Source: Candidatus Bathyarchaeota archaeon B24-2 (GTDB taxonomy: Archaea; Thermoproteota; Bathyarchaeia; Bathyarchaeales; B24-2). Taken from it: 34,637 nucleotides of DNA. The DNA is taken from NCBI GenBank assembly GCA_002490245.1, contig PCNA01000005.1, positions 1 through 34,637 of the forward strand, given 5' to 3'. Below are positions 1 to 8,611 of the stretch, piece after piece. The position numbers and the translations under genes were made by a program. Position 1 is the first letter of the stretch; every line of letters begins with the position of its first letter. Below the pieces are notes generated by a model that was not told the origin of the DNA, searched no databases, and saw only the letters and a program-made list of their open reading frames with translations.

Positions 1-140
1 AGGATACTGTAAGGCACCTATAAAACTGGAGTTATATATTAGAGAGAAGTAAGATCGAAAGGGGGTAAGTTTAAAACGTTCAAAATTCAAATTTTTACTT
101 TAGTGGTTAGAGCTTCCATTAAGGTGTTTGGGTGTAGATT

Positions 141-1454
141 TTGACCGATGTCCTATTGGTTCAGCCACCCTTACCTAAACCTATAGGCGAATATAGCAGC
201 TCTATTATATTATGTCCACCCTTGGGCCTCGGATACATAGCCTCGAACCTCATTCTTGAAGGGTTTGAAGTGGAAATCATAGACATGGCAGCTTTAAACC
301 TAAGCTTAGATCAGTTTAAAAGAGAGGTTAAACAGAAAGAACCTAAGATAGTGGGGATAAGCGCTGAGACATTAACCTACAAAAACGCGCTTAAAGTCGC
401 AGAGACCGTGAAGAAGGAGAATCCTGAGATACTGACCGTGATGGGCGGACCTCACGTAACCTTTTTGGCTGAAGAAACCCTTCGAAACCCTCAGGTAGAT
501 GTAGTTGTCCGACGTGAAGGAGAAATGACGATGAAGGAGATCGCTCGTCGCCTTCTTAGAGAGAACGGCGACCTAGGGAACGTTAAGGGAATAACCTATA
601 GAAGAGAAGACCGCATCATAAGCAATCCTGAAAGGCCATTAATCGAGGACCTTGACAGCCTCCCCTTCCCTGCACGAGAACTTTTTCCTCTAGATCGTTA
701 CAGGGTTCCTGGAACACTTATAACGAGTAGAGGGTGCCCGTCGAAGTGTATATTTTGCTCAGCAGGCGCCATGTATGGAGGCAGATACAGGGTTAGAAGC
801 CCGGAGAACGTATCCTCAGAGGTTCACCATATGATTGAAAAGTTTAACTTCGATAAGTTCTTTATCGCAGACGATACCTTCACGGTGTTTAGGGATCGCA
901 CACGGAAGATCTGTCGATCCATAAGCGATCTGAACGTTCAATGGTTCTGTGAGTCTAGGGTAAACACCGTGAATAAAGAGATATTGAAGGAAATGGCTGA
1001 GTCAGGTTGTAGGGTAATCCAATACGGAGTAGAGTCTGGCTCCCAAAAAATCTTAAATTCTATCAGGAAAGGAATCACTGTGGAGCAAGTAAGAAAAGCG
1101 GTTAAATGGTCTGTCGAAGTCGGTATAATACCTGTCTGTAGCTTTATGGTTCCACATCCAGAGGATACGTTAGAAACAATAGAGGAAACGAGGAAGTTTA
1201 TGGAGGAACTTAAGTCGTTGGGTGCTTTAGTGGTGGTTTCGTTAACCACCCCTTTCCCCGGAACTTATCTATACGACCACGCCGAAGAACTCGGGTTGAA
1301 GTTCATCCTAGAAGATACAGACAGGTATGATATGGCTACTCCCGTCTTCGTCACGAAGAACCTTACTTTAGAGCAGATCGAAGAAGCTTTCGACGACCTA
1401 ATCTCGTTATGTATGACTCAAGAGAGCTTCCAGCTTTTAAGCAGGGAGATTTAG
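141..1454 (+). CDS. B12-binding-domain radical SAM protein
   Basis: Predicted radical S-adenosylmethionine enzyme of the class with an N-terminal cobalamin-binding-like Rossmann domain (about residues 1-150, containing the family-like VMGGPH stretch) followed by a radical SAM barrel. The [4Fe-4S] triad is visible as C199-x3-C203-x2-C206 in GCPSKCIFC, and the YGVESGS segment typical of these barrels follows. The start is TTG at 141 with GGTG at 131-134 as a possible ribosome-binding site. At 437 residues it fits the family, which includes methyltransferases, methylthiotransferases and ring-forming enzymes; nothing here reveals the substrate. It converges on the ABC permease gene at 1474 with only 19 bases between stops. 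A TATA-like stretch lies near position 32-41. Family call is strong, function unknown. Confidence 0.92.
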   Translation: MTDVLLVQPPLPKPIGEYSSSIILCPPLGLGYIASNLILEGFEVEIIDMAALNLSLDQFKREVKQKEPKIVGISAETLTYKNALKVAETVKKENPEILTVMGGPHVTFLAEETLRNPQVDVVVRREGEMTMKEIARRLLRENGDLGNVKGITYRREDRIISNPERPLIEDLDSLPFPARELFPLDRYRVPGTLITSRGCPSKCIFCSAGAMYGGRYRVRSPENVSSEVHHMIEKFNFDKFFIADDTFTVFRDRTRKICRSISDLNVQWFCESRVNTVNKEILKEMAESGCRVIQYGVESGSQKILNSIRKGITVEQVRKAVKWSVEVGIIPVCSFMVPHPEDTLETIEETRKFMEELKSLGALVVVSLTTPFPGTYLYDHAEELGLKFILEDTDRYDMATPVFVTKNLTLEQIEEAFDDLISLCMTQESFQLLSREI

Positions 1455-1473
1455 AGATAAGAGAAGTTGACAG

Positions 1474-2331
1474 CTACCTCTTCAAAGCACCGGCCACTAA
1501 CCCTCTCACCAGATATTTCTGGAAGAATATCACGAATATCATCGCCGGGATCACTGCGAGCATAGCCGCGGCGCATAGTTTAGGCCACTCTATAAATGCA
1601 TCTGTTACGAAGTCATAGACGCCTGCTGAAACTACACGTGAAGCAGGAGTCATCGAGAGTGTAATAGCGAATAACAGCTCGTTCCAAGAGAAGAGAAAAG
1701 TTAAAACCGCTACAGCCCCTATCCCTGGACCGATTAATGGAAGGATGATCTTTCTGAATGCTTGAAACGTGGAGCATCCGTCTACTAAAGCCGCGTCATC
1801 AAAGTCTCGGGGTATGGCGTCGTAGAAACCTTTTAACAGCCAGATAGCGAATGGTAGGTTCATGTATATGTTAGTTAGGATCAGCGCTTGCAGGGTGTCT
1901 ATGAGTTGCAACGAGGAGGCTACGATGAACCAAGGTATCAGTAGCGAAACAGGCGGTAATAGGCGTGAAGCAAGCACTGCAAACATGCCTGTCTGTCCAC
2001 CTTTAAATCTGAATCTACTGAAAGCGTAGGAGGAGATCGACGCTAGAATTATCACTACGGCTGTCGTAGTTCCAGCTACTATTATGGAATTCATAATATA
2101 CTGAGAGAACGGCGACTCTCCGAATAAGGCATAGATATAGGGTTTTATGGTGGGTTTCTGAGGTATCCAAGTAATATATGGGAGATAAACCTCCTCATCG
2201 GTTTTTATCGAAGTCACGAAGATGAAGACTATTGGAAGTAAAGCGATTACCACCCATAAGAGAAGGATCACTGTAGAAATGAACTCTTTTGAGGAGATCC
2301 ATTTTACTAGGCTAGACTTCTTTTCAACCAT
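1474..2331 (-). CDS. ABC sugar transporter permease, MalG/UgpE-like
   Basis: Inner (second) permease of a carbohydrate-type ABC importer. It has six predicted membrane segments starting near residue 17, and the cytoplasmic EAA loop that docks the ATPase is visible as DDAALVDGCSTFQAFRKIILP in the C-terminal half. Length 285 is normal for the MalG/UgpE family (usually 270-300). The ATG start at 2331 lies ten bases downstream of the other permease gene, so the two are surely cotranscribed. No ATPase gene follows; the next gene downstream is the convergent radical SAM gene. Substrate cannot be told from sequence, but the family usually imports oligosaccharides or glycerol phosphates. Confidence 0.95.
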   Translation of the reverse strand: MVEKKSSLVKWISSKEFISTVILLLWVVIALLPIVFIFVTSIKTDEEVYLPYITWIPQKPTIKPYIYALFGESPFSQYIMNSIIVAGTTTAVVIILASISSYAFSRFRFKGGQTGMFAVLASRLLPPVSLLIPWFIVASSLQLIDTLQALILTNIYMNLPFAIWLLKGFYDAIPRDFDDAALVDGCSTFQAFRKIILPLIGPGIGAVAVLTFLFSWNELLFAITLSMTPASRVVSAGVYDFVTDAFIEWPKLCAAAMLAVIPAMIFVIFFQKYLVRGLVAGALKR

Positions 2332-2341
2332 TTACGGCACC

Positions 2342-3202
2342 CTACGTTAGAGACTCTACCTTAACGAATTTAATCTCTATCAAACTCATAACTACCACTA
2401 TGAATAGCAGGAGTACACCTAAAGTCGCTCCGTAACCGAGATTCATGAACCAGAAGGCCACCTTATATAGATAGAGGGCGAAAACGGTCGTAGCTTCTCC
2501 TGGACCACCACCTGTTAAGGCTAACGGTAAACTCACCGTCCTTATGGAGAATATAGAGATCATGAGAAGCGCTAAGAGTAAGGGAGCTTTCAAGTTGGGT
2601 ATAGTGATATATCTAAACCGCTCGTAGGAGCCTGCGCCGTCAACCTTCGCGGACTCATAGAGCTCTGCTGGTATAGCTTGAAGACCTGCCAAAAAGACCA
2701 TAGCCGCAAACGGGATACGCATCCAAGCGTCAGAGAAGATCAACACTAAGAAGGCTATCTTCTCGTCGAAGAGCCAGCCGATAGGAGCATGAATTAGGCC
2801 CAGCCTCATCAATATATCGTTTGCTGCCCCGTGAGTATCGTTGAAAAACCACTTAAAAGCCGTCGCAACGACCGCATATGGAACCGCCCAAGGAAGCACT
2901 ACGGCAGCTTGGAGATACTTCCTTAACGGGGACTCATTTAAGCATAGGGCTAAAGCTAATCCCATAAGTATCGAAATACAAGTGGTGGATCCCGTATAGA
3001 TCGCGGAGCGCAGTAAGCTTCGAGGTATAAACTCATCATGTAGTATGGCAACATAGTTGCTTAAACCTACGAAAACACTGACGCCCTTAATATAGAAAAA
3101 GCTATCAAAAAATAGGCGGAAAGCGGGATATAAACAAACTCCCGCTAAGACGGCTAGCGATGGTAAAACCCAAAGGTAAGGCACTAGACTCTTTATCTTC
3201 AA
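2342..3202 (-). CDS. ABC sugar transporter permease, MalF/UgpA-like
   Basis: Partner permease to the downstream MalG-like protein. It has about six transmembrane helices and an EAA loop readable as ELYESAKVDGAGSYERFRYI. At 286 residues it is of the short UgpA/LacF type and lacks the large periplasmic loop of E. coli MalF. The start is TTG at 3202, with AGGTG about eight bases upstream overlapping the end of the binding-protein gene, from which it is separated by only five bases. Together with its two neighbours it forms an extracytoplasmic solute importer operon transcribed from near 4890. Confidence 0.95.
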   Translation of the reverse strand: MKIKSLVPYLWVLPSLAVLAGVCLYPAFRLFFDSFFYIKGVSVFVGLSNYVAILHDEFIPRSLLRSAIYTGSTTCISILMGLALALCLNESPLRKYLQAAVVLPWAVPYAVVATAFKWFFNDTHGAANDILMRLGLIHAPIGWLFDEKIAFLVLIFSDAWMRIPFAAMVFLAGLQAIPAELYESAKVDGAGSYERFRYITIPNLKAPLLLALLMISIFSIRTVSLPLALTGGGPGEATTVFALYLYKVAFWFMNLGYGATLGVLLLFIVVVMSLIEIKFVKVESLT

Positions 3203-3207
3203 TCTCT

Positions 3208-4851
3208 TTACACCTTGAATATTCCGTCTATGAACTTCTGGATCTTTTCTAGGGTCTTCTTCGGGTCAGCCTTCCCCAATACTGCCGCACCCAGGTAGCC
3301 AGCAGAATAGTGGGCTATATCAGCACATCTAGGCAGCGACTCTATCACCCCATACTTGAAGGAATAGTCTAGGAACACCTTAACTATCGGGAAATTCTTC
3401 TGAACTTCAGGGTCTTTATAGATATCCATTATGTATCCAAAGTTGTTCTCGATACATGTCTCTATCCACTGTCCTTGATAGCTCCGGTACATGTCACACC
3501 ACATCTTCGCCGCGTATTTCTGCCATTTAGAAGCAAAAGCGTTCACACCCCAAGCGTCCAAGTCGAGTATTGAGGCATGCTCCCCTTCAGGCGTTCCCAT
3601 GTAGCCTCCGGACTTCGGCCACGGGAAGATCCCAACCTTATCTTCTCCGAACGTAGAAACGGCTCTCGGCCAGTTCCATGACCATCCACCTAACATCGCA
3701 GCTTTTCCCATAAGGAACTGGTCTAGCGCCGGTTTATCTCCGTATGTGGTTATTCCAGGTGAGGCTATCTTATGTTTGTTAACTAGATCTGCTAGAAATG
3801 TTAATGCGTTAAGAGCTTCTGGTGTGTTTAGGTTTGGATATCCTAGTTTAGGATCTAGTATACGAGCACCTTGAGAGTATATCCAGCTCCAGAGGTTCTC
3901 GAAGAGTATTCTTGGGTCTTCAGAGCTGAAGGCTTGTACCCAACCCCAGACGTCGATGTTTCCATCTTTATCGGTGTCTAGGGTCAAGTTTTTCCCTATC
4001 TCTACTAGGTCCTCCCAAGTTTTAGGAGGCCCCCCGATGCCTTGCTCCTCGAATAAGTCTTTTCTATAGAAGCACATCATTCCCTTACCTATTCCTGGAA
4101 CCACGTAGTAGTGTCCATTAATTTTGCATGCGGAAAGCACTTCAGGATGGTAGACCTTCTCTAGTTTAGAGTCAAAGAGATCGTCTAAGGGCTCGAGCCA
4201 ACCAGCTATTGCATAGTCCCATATAAACATTCTGTCTATATATAGCACTTCAGGGCTTCCGACTTTAGCGGATAGGAAGGTCACTTGTTTAGGATGCAAG
4301 ACAGCGGACGAGGTCTCCACCCCAACTGGTTTTATGCCTGTCAGGTACTCGTATATCGCAGCGTTCATCTCAGTTGCAGGATCGTCTTTCAGGGCGCCAG
4401 CATTAATGAACTTGAAGGACGAAGCGTGTTTTGCTACTTCTTTATAGCCTTCTGGCGGTATCCACCGGACCGGAGGCTGATATTTACGAAACTTCTCCTT
4501 AAATTTATCTTTCGTCACTTTTGAAATTAAGCTCTCATAGTCGCTACCTGTTATATCCCAAGGTTTTCCTTCGTATATTCGGTGATAGAGATCTTTCGAG
4601 AAGTTCACTTCTATGGCCGGGGTAGGTGAAGGCGTAGGCGCTGGTGTTGGTTTAGGCGTAGGTTTTGGTGTTGGTGGTGGAGTTGCTGTAGGTGCGGGTG
4701 TGGGTGCAGGTGTAGGTTTTGGTGTCGGTGTGGGTGTAGGAGCTGGTGGTGCAGGCCTGGTCAGATAGTATGCTGCTCCACCGATAACGGCGGCAGCAGC
4801 CGCAGCACCGGCAACAGCAATGTACTTACGGCGACTAACCTTCTCTGTCAT
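3208..4851 (-). CDS. ABC transporter solute-binding protein (family 1) with Tat-like signal
   Basis: Extracytoplasmic sugar-type binding protein, first gene of the importer operon. Numbering from the ATG at 4851: a twin-arginine motif (S6-R7-R8-K9-Y10) precedes a hydrophobic Ala-rich segment to about residue 30. A Pro/Thr linker follows (33-79), then a family 1 binding domain rich in Trp. The Tat-like N terminus suggests folded export, with the hydrophobic segment staying as a membrane anchor and the linker spacing the domain from the membrane. I chose ATG 4851, which has GGGG six bases upstream; an in-frame TTG at 4863 is the longer alternative and would suit a leaderless transcript from the TATA box at 4886-4893. 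The mature domain is about 465 residues, large for the family, consistent with an oligosaccharide ligand. Confidence 0.92.
   Translation of the reverse strand: MTEKVSRRKYIAVAGAAAAAAVIGGAAYYLTRPAPPAPTPTPTPKPTPAPTPAPTATPPPTPKPTPKPTPAPTPSPTPAIEVNFSKDLYHRIYEGKPWDITGSDYESLISKVTKDKFKEKFRKYQPPVRWIPPEGYKEVAKHASSFKFINAGALKDDPATEMNAAIYEYLTGIKPVGVETSSAVLHPKQVTFLSAKVGSPEVLYIDRMFIWDYAIAGWLEPLDDLFDSKLEKVYHPEVLSACKINGHYYVVPGIGKGMMCFYRKDLFEEQGIGGPPKTWEDLVEIGKNLTLDTDKDGNIDVWGWVQAFSSEDPRILFENLWSWIYSQGARILDPKLGYPNLNTPEALNALTFLADLVNKHKIASPGITTYGDKPALDQFLMGKAAMLGGWSWNWPRAVSTFGEDKVGIFPWPKSGGYMGTPEGEHASILDLDAWGVNAFASKWQKYAAKMWCDMYRSYQGQWIETCIENNFGYIMDIYKDPEVQKNFPIVKVFLDYSFKYGVIESLPRCADIAHYSAGYLGAAVLGKADPKKTLEKIQKFIDGIFKV
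4615..4755 (-). repeat. Pro-Thr dipeptide repeat linker in the binding protein
   Basis: Low-complexity DNA encoding about 47 residues made almost entirely of Pro-Thr, Pro-Lys and Pro-Ala steps, between the signal/anchor segment and the binding domain. Such linkers are common in archaeal membrane-anchored binding proteins and are often O-glycosylated. The repeated GGTGTAGGT-like units on the plus strand make this a likely site of length variation. Confidence 0.85.
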
Positions 4852-4885
4852 CGAAATCCCCAATTAGTTATACATATTTTTAAAA

Positions 4886-4893
4886 CTTATAAA
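4886..4893 (-). promoter_or_regulatory. TATA box of the ABC importer operon
   Basis: The minus strand reads TTTATAAG here, within an A/T-rich stretch. It is centred about 26 bases before the in-frame TTG at 4863 and 38 before the ATG at 4851, the spacing expected of an archaeal TATA element giving a short or absent leader. Confidence 0.45.
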
Positions 4894-4961
4894 TTTTTAA
4901 CCTTAAAAAAGAGTAATGTCACGAAGAATCTCTCTTTTTAACTATTTCTAGGAAAAATATC

Positions 4962-4970
4962 TTTATTAAT
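4962..4970 (+). promoter_or_regulatory. TATA-like element before the DHDPS-family gene
   Basis: TTTATTAAT lies 28-36 bases upstream of the GTG start at 4998, suitable for a leaderless transcript. It shares the intergenic region with the divergent importer promoter. Confidence 0.35.
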
Positions 4971-4997
4971 CCTAGATAATAAATATCTCGATGGAGT

Positions 4998-5897
4998 GTG
5001 GAGGTTATGAATGGGAAACTGAGAGGTGTCTTCACTTTCCTTATAACGCCGTTTGAGAAGGCGGATTTCATGAAGGTCGACGAAGACGGGTTAAGGCAGA
5101 ATGTTAGATATCTCAGAGATAGAGGCGTACACGTCCTTGTCCCATGCGGTGGAACAGGCGAAATATACTCGTTAACCGTCGAGGAATGTAAAAGAGTTAT
5201 AGAGATAGTAGCAGAGGAGAAAGGAGGATCGGCTTTGGTGCCTGGCATACCCGCAGGGATAAAATCCGCTGTGGAAGTAGCTAAACATGCAGAGGACATC
5301 GGAGCAGACGCAGTATTAGTTTTTCCACCTCGATACACATCCGAGGAAGGACTATATAGATACTATAAGGAAATAGCTAGGTATACTAGCATCGATCTTA
5401 TGCCTTTCATTCTGGGAGGATTAGAGACCGCTTTACTAAGAAATCCGAACTTCATAAACAGGATCTTGGAGATCGAGCAGATCTCGGCTTTTAAGTATGA
5501 AAGCGCTGACTTATGGACTTTAGGTAAACTGATGAGGTTGGCGGAAAGGAAGGTGAACTGGATCTGCGGTCCAAACTTCTCGGCAAGAGTCTCTGAATGC
5601 TATTTCAGGCTGGGAGCTTCAGGGTTCACGGATGGAATATCGAACTTCGCTCCACAGCTACCAGTAAAACTGTATGAGAGTGCTATTAAAGGCAGATGGG
5701 AGGAGTTTAAAGAGGTAGAGGAAAAACTGGCTAAACTCACGGATCTGAGAAGTAAGGTTGGATCGGTGGCCTTCGTTAAGGCTGCGCTGGATCTTATTGG
5801 GCTGTCCGGAGGCACTGTTAGGCCTCCACTCACGCCAGCAAGCGACACAGAAATATATGAAATAAAGAAGTTACTGTCGGAATTAGGAATCCTATAA
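4998..5897 (+). CDS. DHDPS/N-acetylneuraminate lyase family protein (KdgD-like)
   Basis: TIM-barrel class I lyase or dehydratase of the dihydrodipicolinate synthase superfamily; 299 residues is the usual length. The GGTGE box, in the variant form seen in 5-dehydro-4-deoxyglucarate dehydratases rather than the TTGE of DapA, is followed by the Schiff-base lysine K166 in AFKYESAD. The strand that normally carries the catalytic tyrosine (YNxP or YNRD) here reads MPFILGG, with Phe137 in that place, so chemistry may differ from DapA. GTG at 4998 is taken as the start because the strong GGAGG at 5000-5004 is only two bases from the in-frame ATG at 5007; the ATG remains possible. It is divergent from the sugar importer, so sugar-acid breakdown is plausible. 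Lysine synthesis is not supported by context. Confidence 0.85.
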   Translation: MEVMNGKLRGVFTFLITPFEKADFMKVDEDGLRQNVRYLRDRGVHVLVPCGGTGEIYSLTVEECKRVIEIVAEEKGGSALVPGIPAGIKSAVEVAKHAEDIGADAVLVFPPRYTSEEGLYRYYKEIARYTSIDLMPFILGGLETALLRNPNFINRILEIEQISAFKYESADLWTLGKLMRLAERKVNWICGPNFSARVSECYFRLGASGFTDGISNFAPQLPVKLYESAIKGRWEEFKEVEEKLAKLTDLRSKVGSVAFVKAALDLIGLSGGTVRPPLTPASDTEIYEIKKLLSELGIL

Positions 5898-5929
5898 CTG
5901 TTAAGCGGTAGTTTCCCTGTCATCCAATT

Positions 5930-7087
5930 TTAATAGTCGATCCCTTTTTTTGAAATGTATTCGTACACTTTTTTCGCCGTTTCTTCCATACCGAAAGCCT
6001 TAAAGAACATTAACGCCTCGACATACGCTTTAGATTTAATCGCTAACCTAGTTTCTTGGCTGATCTTTTCTATCTCTCTAAAGAAGAACTTTATGGCGTA
6101 TTTACTGCTCTTGTTGAAGATTTCAGCCTCCGACTTACCTTCTTCGTAATACTTGTTTACGACCCAATCGTGGATCTTCTGGTAGAGGTCTGGTTCGAAT
6201 ATTCTTAGAATATCCCAAACGAGGAGCATCCAGAAGGTACCTACATTACCTTTCAGTATCTTGCCTTTAGGAAACTTTTCAGCGATCAAATGAAGAGGAG
6301 TCCCCGTGATTCCATGTTGAACGATTCGCGTTGTGAAGCCTTCAGCCTCTATGGCGTCCGCTATCTCCACCGTTCTTTTAAGGTTTATCTTTAGCTGAGG
6401 AACTATCTTCCCTTCAGCATCGACTGTGACCCCATGCTTCGCTCCGTTGGCTATGGCTAGAAAATGTATGTCTATGTCAGCCTTCTTCAATTCTCTCAGG
6501 TAGTGTAGGGCTTCGGCCACTTCGGTATACTCCTTTATGCCTATCTCGCCCACCTCTCCCTCTCTGCCGTAAGGAAAATCTCCAAGACGGTCTTTGATGT
6601 AAGCGTGCAGGTAGATAGCGTTCTCGACCACAGCCTTCAGTCGATCCTTCAAGCTACGAGCCTCACGATCGAATAAGAAGGACGAGTCTACAGCGAAGCT
6701 CGTGAACCCAGCTTCGATGCGGGCATCTATCTCACGCTTTAGGTCTTTTAGCTCGTTTTCCGTACCCTTTTTAACGGTTAGATGGTCTGCATGTAGGACG
6801 TAACCATACCATCCGACGGTTTCGGCCGCTAGTCTAACTCTCTCAGCGAACGTCTTTGGAGTTAGCCCTGTATATCCTCCGTGTAAATTCATCTCGGAAA
6901 GAGCTAACTCCATGATGACTATTTGACCTGTATCTTTGCAGGCTTTAAGAATTCCCTCGATGACCTCGGAAGTTACACGAGGATTAACGGCTAAGATGAT
7001 GTTCTTATATGGGCGAAGGGCCTCGAATAGTATACCACCAGGAAGGGGGTTTCTCGGTTCCTCAAAGAACTTTTGATATTCTTCCAA
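5930..7087 (-). CDS. Class II fructose-bisphosphate aldolase family protein
   Basis: Zinc-dependent aldolase family, expected to cleave fructose-1,6-bisphosphate to two triose phosphates in the cytoplasm. Metal and active-site signatures in order are HADH (99-102), EGEVGEIG (around 176-183), GAKHG (215-219) and HGITG (258-262). The segment GGYTGLTP (70-77) also resembles GatZ/KbaZ of tagatose-bisphosphate aldolases, so tagatose-1,6-bisphosphate is an alternative substrate. Length 385 is longer than E. coli FbaA because of a C-terminal helical extension. The start is TTG at 7087, 14 bases after the phosphofructokinase gene, and that neighbour strongly favours a glycolytic role. Most archaea use a class I (DhnA-type) aldolase or the bifunctional FBP aldolase/phosphatase, so this type is unusual. 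Confidence 0.85.
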   Translation of the reverse strand: MEEYQKFFEEPRNPLPGGILFEALRPYKNIILAVNPRVTSEVIEGILKACKDTGQIVIMELALSEMNLHGGYTGLTPKTFAERVRLAAETVGWYGYVLHADHLTVKKGTENELKDLKREIDARIEAGFTSFAVDSSFLFDREARSLKDRLKAVVENAIYLHAYIKDRLGDFPYGREGEVGEIGIKEYTEVAEALHYLRELKKADIDIHFLAIANGAKHGVTVDAEGKIVPQLKINLKRTVEIADAIEAEGFTTRIVQHGITGTPLHLIAEKFPKGKILKGNVGTFWMLLVWDILRIFEPDLYQKIHDWVVNKYYEEGKSEAEIFNKSSKYAIKFFFREIEKISQETRLAIKSKAYVEALMFFKAFGMEETAKKVYEYISKKGIDY

Positions 7088-7101
7088 TCGATTCGGTCTC
7101 C

Positions 7102-8067
7102 CTATATAGCTAATTCTTCAGCTAGACGTAACAGTTCGGTATTAAGCGGTTTCTCTTCCTTGATGACCTGTTCTAAATCGTTAAACACTATCTTTTCGTC
7201 TTGAAGGCCTACAACTCCGCTTTCATCGCTCTCTAGCACTTTATCGACGGCATATGATCCAAAGAGGCTGGCTATAAGCCTGCTTCTAGCGGTCGGTGAA
7301 CCTCCTCTTTGGATGTGACCTAGGATAGTCAGCCTTGTTTCGAAGCCTGTCCTCTTGTTGATCATGTCCCTGATCTTTGCAGAGTCGCCGAAACCTTCCG
7401 CGACCACCACTATACTATACTCTTTCTCTTTCTTCCGGCTTCTGATAAGGGTTTGACATATGGAGTCTATATCTCGCTCTATTTCAGGTACTAAGATAAC
7501 CTCCGCTCCAGCCGTCAATCCCACTTCTAGGGCGAGGAACCCTCTTTTTCTACCCATAACTTCAATCACGAAGACCCTGCCGTGAGACATGGCAGTATCC
7601 CTGATCCTATCTATCGCCTGAACCGCAGTGTTTACCGCCGTATCGAAACCTATGGTAGTATCTGTTCCTGCAACATCATTGTCTATGGTCGCTGGGATAC
7701 CGATCACTTGAATTCCGCTGACTCGGTGGAGTTCTAATGCACCTTTAAAGGATCCGTCGCCACCTATCACTAGCAAAGCCTCTATTCGATGATTTTTCAG
7801 GATCTCTGAAGCTTTCTCGATACCTTCCTCGGTCGCGAATTCTGGACATCTCTCAGTCCTCAGGATCGTTCCTCCAAGGTGGATTATACCGCCGACCGTT
7901 CTGAGACCCAGCGGCATGACTTCGTTGTTTAGTAAACCCGCGTATCCTCTTTTAAAACCTAGAACCTCAAGGTTTTTAGGGACTGCTCTCCGAACTATAG
8001 CTCGTATAGCAGCGTTCATTCCAGGTGCGTCACCGCCGCTAGTAACAACCCCTATCTTACTTTTCAT
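7102..8067 (-). CDS. pfkA: ATP-type 6-phosphofructokinase (PfkA family)
   Basis: Phosphorylates fructose-6-phosphate to fructose-1,6-bisphosphate. It is a complete family-A enzyme of 321 residues with N-terminal TSGGDAPGMNAA, the nucleotide box GGDGS (102-106), catalytic PATIDND (125-131), EVMGRKRG and GHIQRGGSPTA. The discriminating residues are Gly105 (Asp in pyrophosphate enzymes) and Ala126 (Lys in pyrophosphate enzymes), so ATP is the predicted donor. ATG at 8067 is preceded by an excellent GGAGGGGG. It overlaps the DUF5752 gene by 11 bases and is followed at 14 bases by the aldolase gene. Archaeal phosphofructokinases are mostly ADP-dependent or PfkB-type, so this bacterial-like form stands out. 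Confidence 0.96.
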   Translation of the reverse strand: MKSKIGVVTSGGDAPGMNAAIRAIVRRAVPKNLEVLGFKRGYAGLLNNEVMPLGLRTVGGIIHLGGTILRTERCPEFATEEGIEKASEILKNHRIEALLVIGGDGSFKGALELHRVSGIQVIGIPATIDNDVAGTDTTIGFDTAVNTAVQAIDRIRDTAMSHGRVFVIEVMGRKRGFLALEVGLTAGAEVILVPEIERDIDSICQTLIRSRKKEKEYSIVVVAEGFGDSAKIRDMINKRTGFETRLTILGHIQRGGSPTARSRLIASLFGSYAVDKVLESDESGVVGLQDEKIVFNDLEQVIKEEKPLNTELLRLAEELAI

Positions 8068-8611
8068 GGTTAACCCCCTCCTGTGGAGAGGGCTCGCTTA
8101 ATCGATTCGATTCCTCTTTGTATGTTTTTATCCTTTCTGAGATTAGTTGAATGAGCTTCCGCCTTAAACTTTCACCTTTCGCTTTTATCTCTGCTATTTC
8201 TTTAGCTAGCTCGGGATCTTCTATTACGTCTCTAATCCACGCCGTGAAGTCGCCTCTATGAAAGTGGAACTCTAAAGAATCTATCGGTAACATAGCTAAC
8301 TTTTCACGAAGATCGTTTAGACTGAATGCTGAAAGGTTTAGGGGTTTCCCTATATCCCGATAGAAATGGAAGGCTTCTTCGAACCTACATCGTCGATCTG
8401 CAAGTGAATAAAGATTCGTCAACGTCGTCTTCAACTCTTCCCTGAGGGATTTAAGGCCGAGGTTTAAGGCCTTAAGGTCACGTTTGAACCTTTTTTCGTT
8501 CACCTCTCCGGAGGCGTGCATAACCCTTAACTTTGCGATCGTGGACTCGATCGTCGATATAACCCTTCTAAGTTCTTCCACTCTTCTCATTAAACTCTTC
8601 ATCACATCCAC
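8057..8611 (-). CDS. DUF5752 family protein
   Basis: Function unknown. Residues 1-75 are strongly helical and likely coiled-coil. The central block, with AFSLNDLREKL and then SLEFHFHRGDFTAWIRDVI, is what I recognise as the DUF5752 signature, recalled as found beside archaeal glycogen/trehalose-type glycosyltransferases. The C terminus is a charged helix. GTG at 8611 directly abuts the stop of the glycosyltransferase gene; ATG at 8602 (codon 4) is an alternative start. The 3' end overlaps pfkA by 11 bases. This tight coupling on both sides suggests a regulatory or accessory role in glycan storage or its breakdown. The family name is from memory. Confidence 0.75.
   Translation of the reverse strand: MDVMKSLMRRVEELRRVISTIESTIAKLRVMHASGEVNEKRFKRDLKALNLGLKSLREELKTTLTNLYSLADRRCRFEEAFHFYRDIGKPLNLSAFSLNDLREKLAMLPIDSLEFHFHRGDFTAWIRDVIEDPELAKEIAEIKAKGESLRRKLIQLISERIKTYKEESNRLSEPSPQEGVNHEK

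Noticed and set aside
1409-1618. Small plus-strand frame overlapping the ends of the radical SAM and permease genes
   Set aside because: It overlaps two well-supported genes, has no ribosome-binding site and has no family resemblance.
4615-4755. Short repeated units that might suggest a CRISPR or satellite array
   Set aside because: The units are in-frame Pro/Thr codons of the binding-protein linker, with no spacer structure.
4919-5338. Minus-strand frame of 139 codons over the DHDPS-family gene
   Set aside because: Antisense shadow that also runs through the divergent promoter region; no motif.
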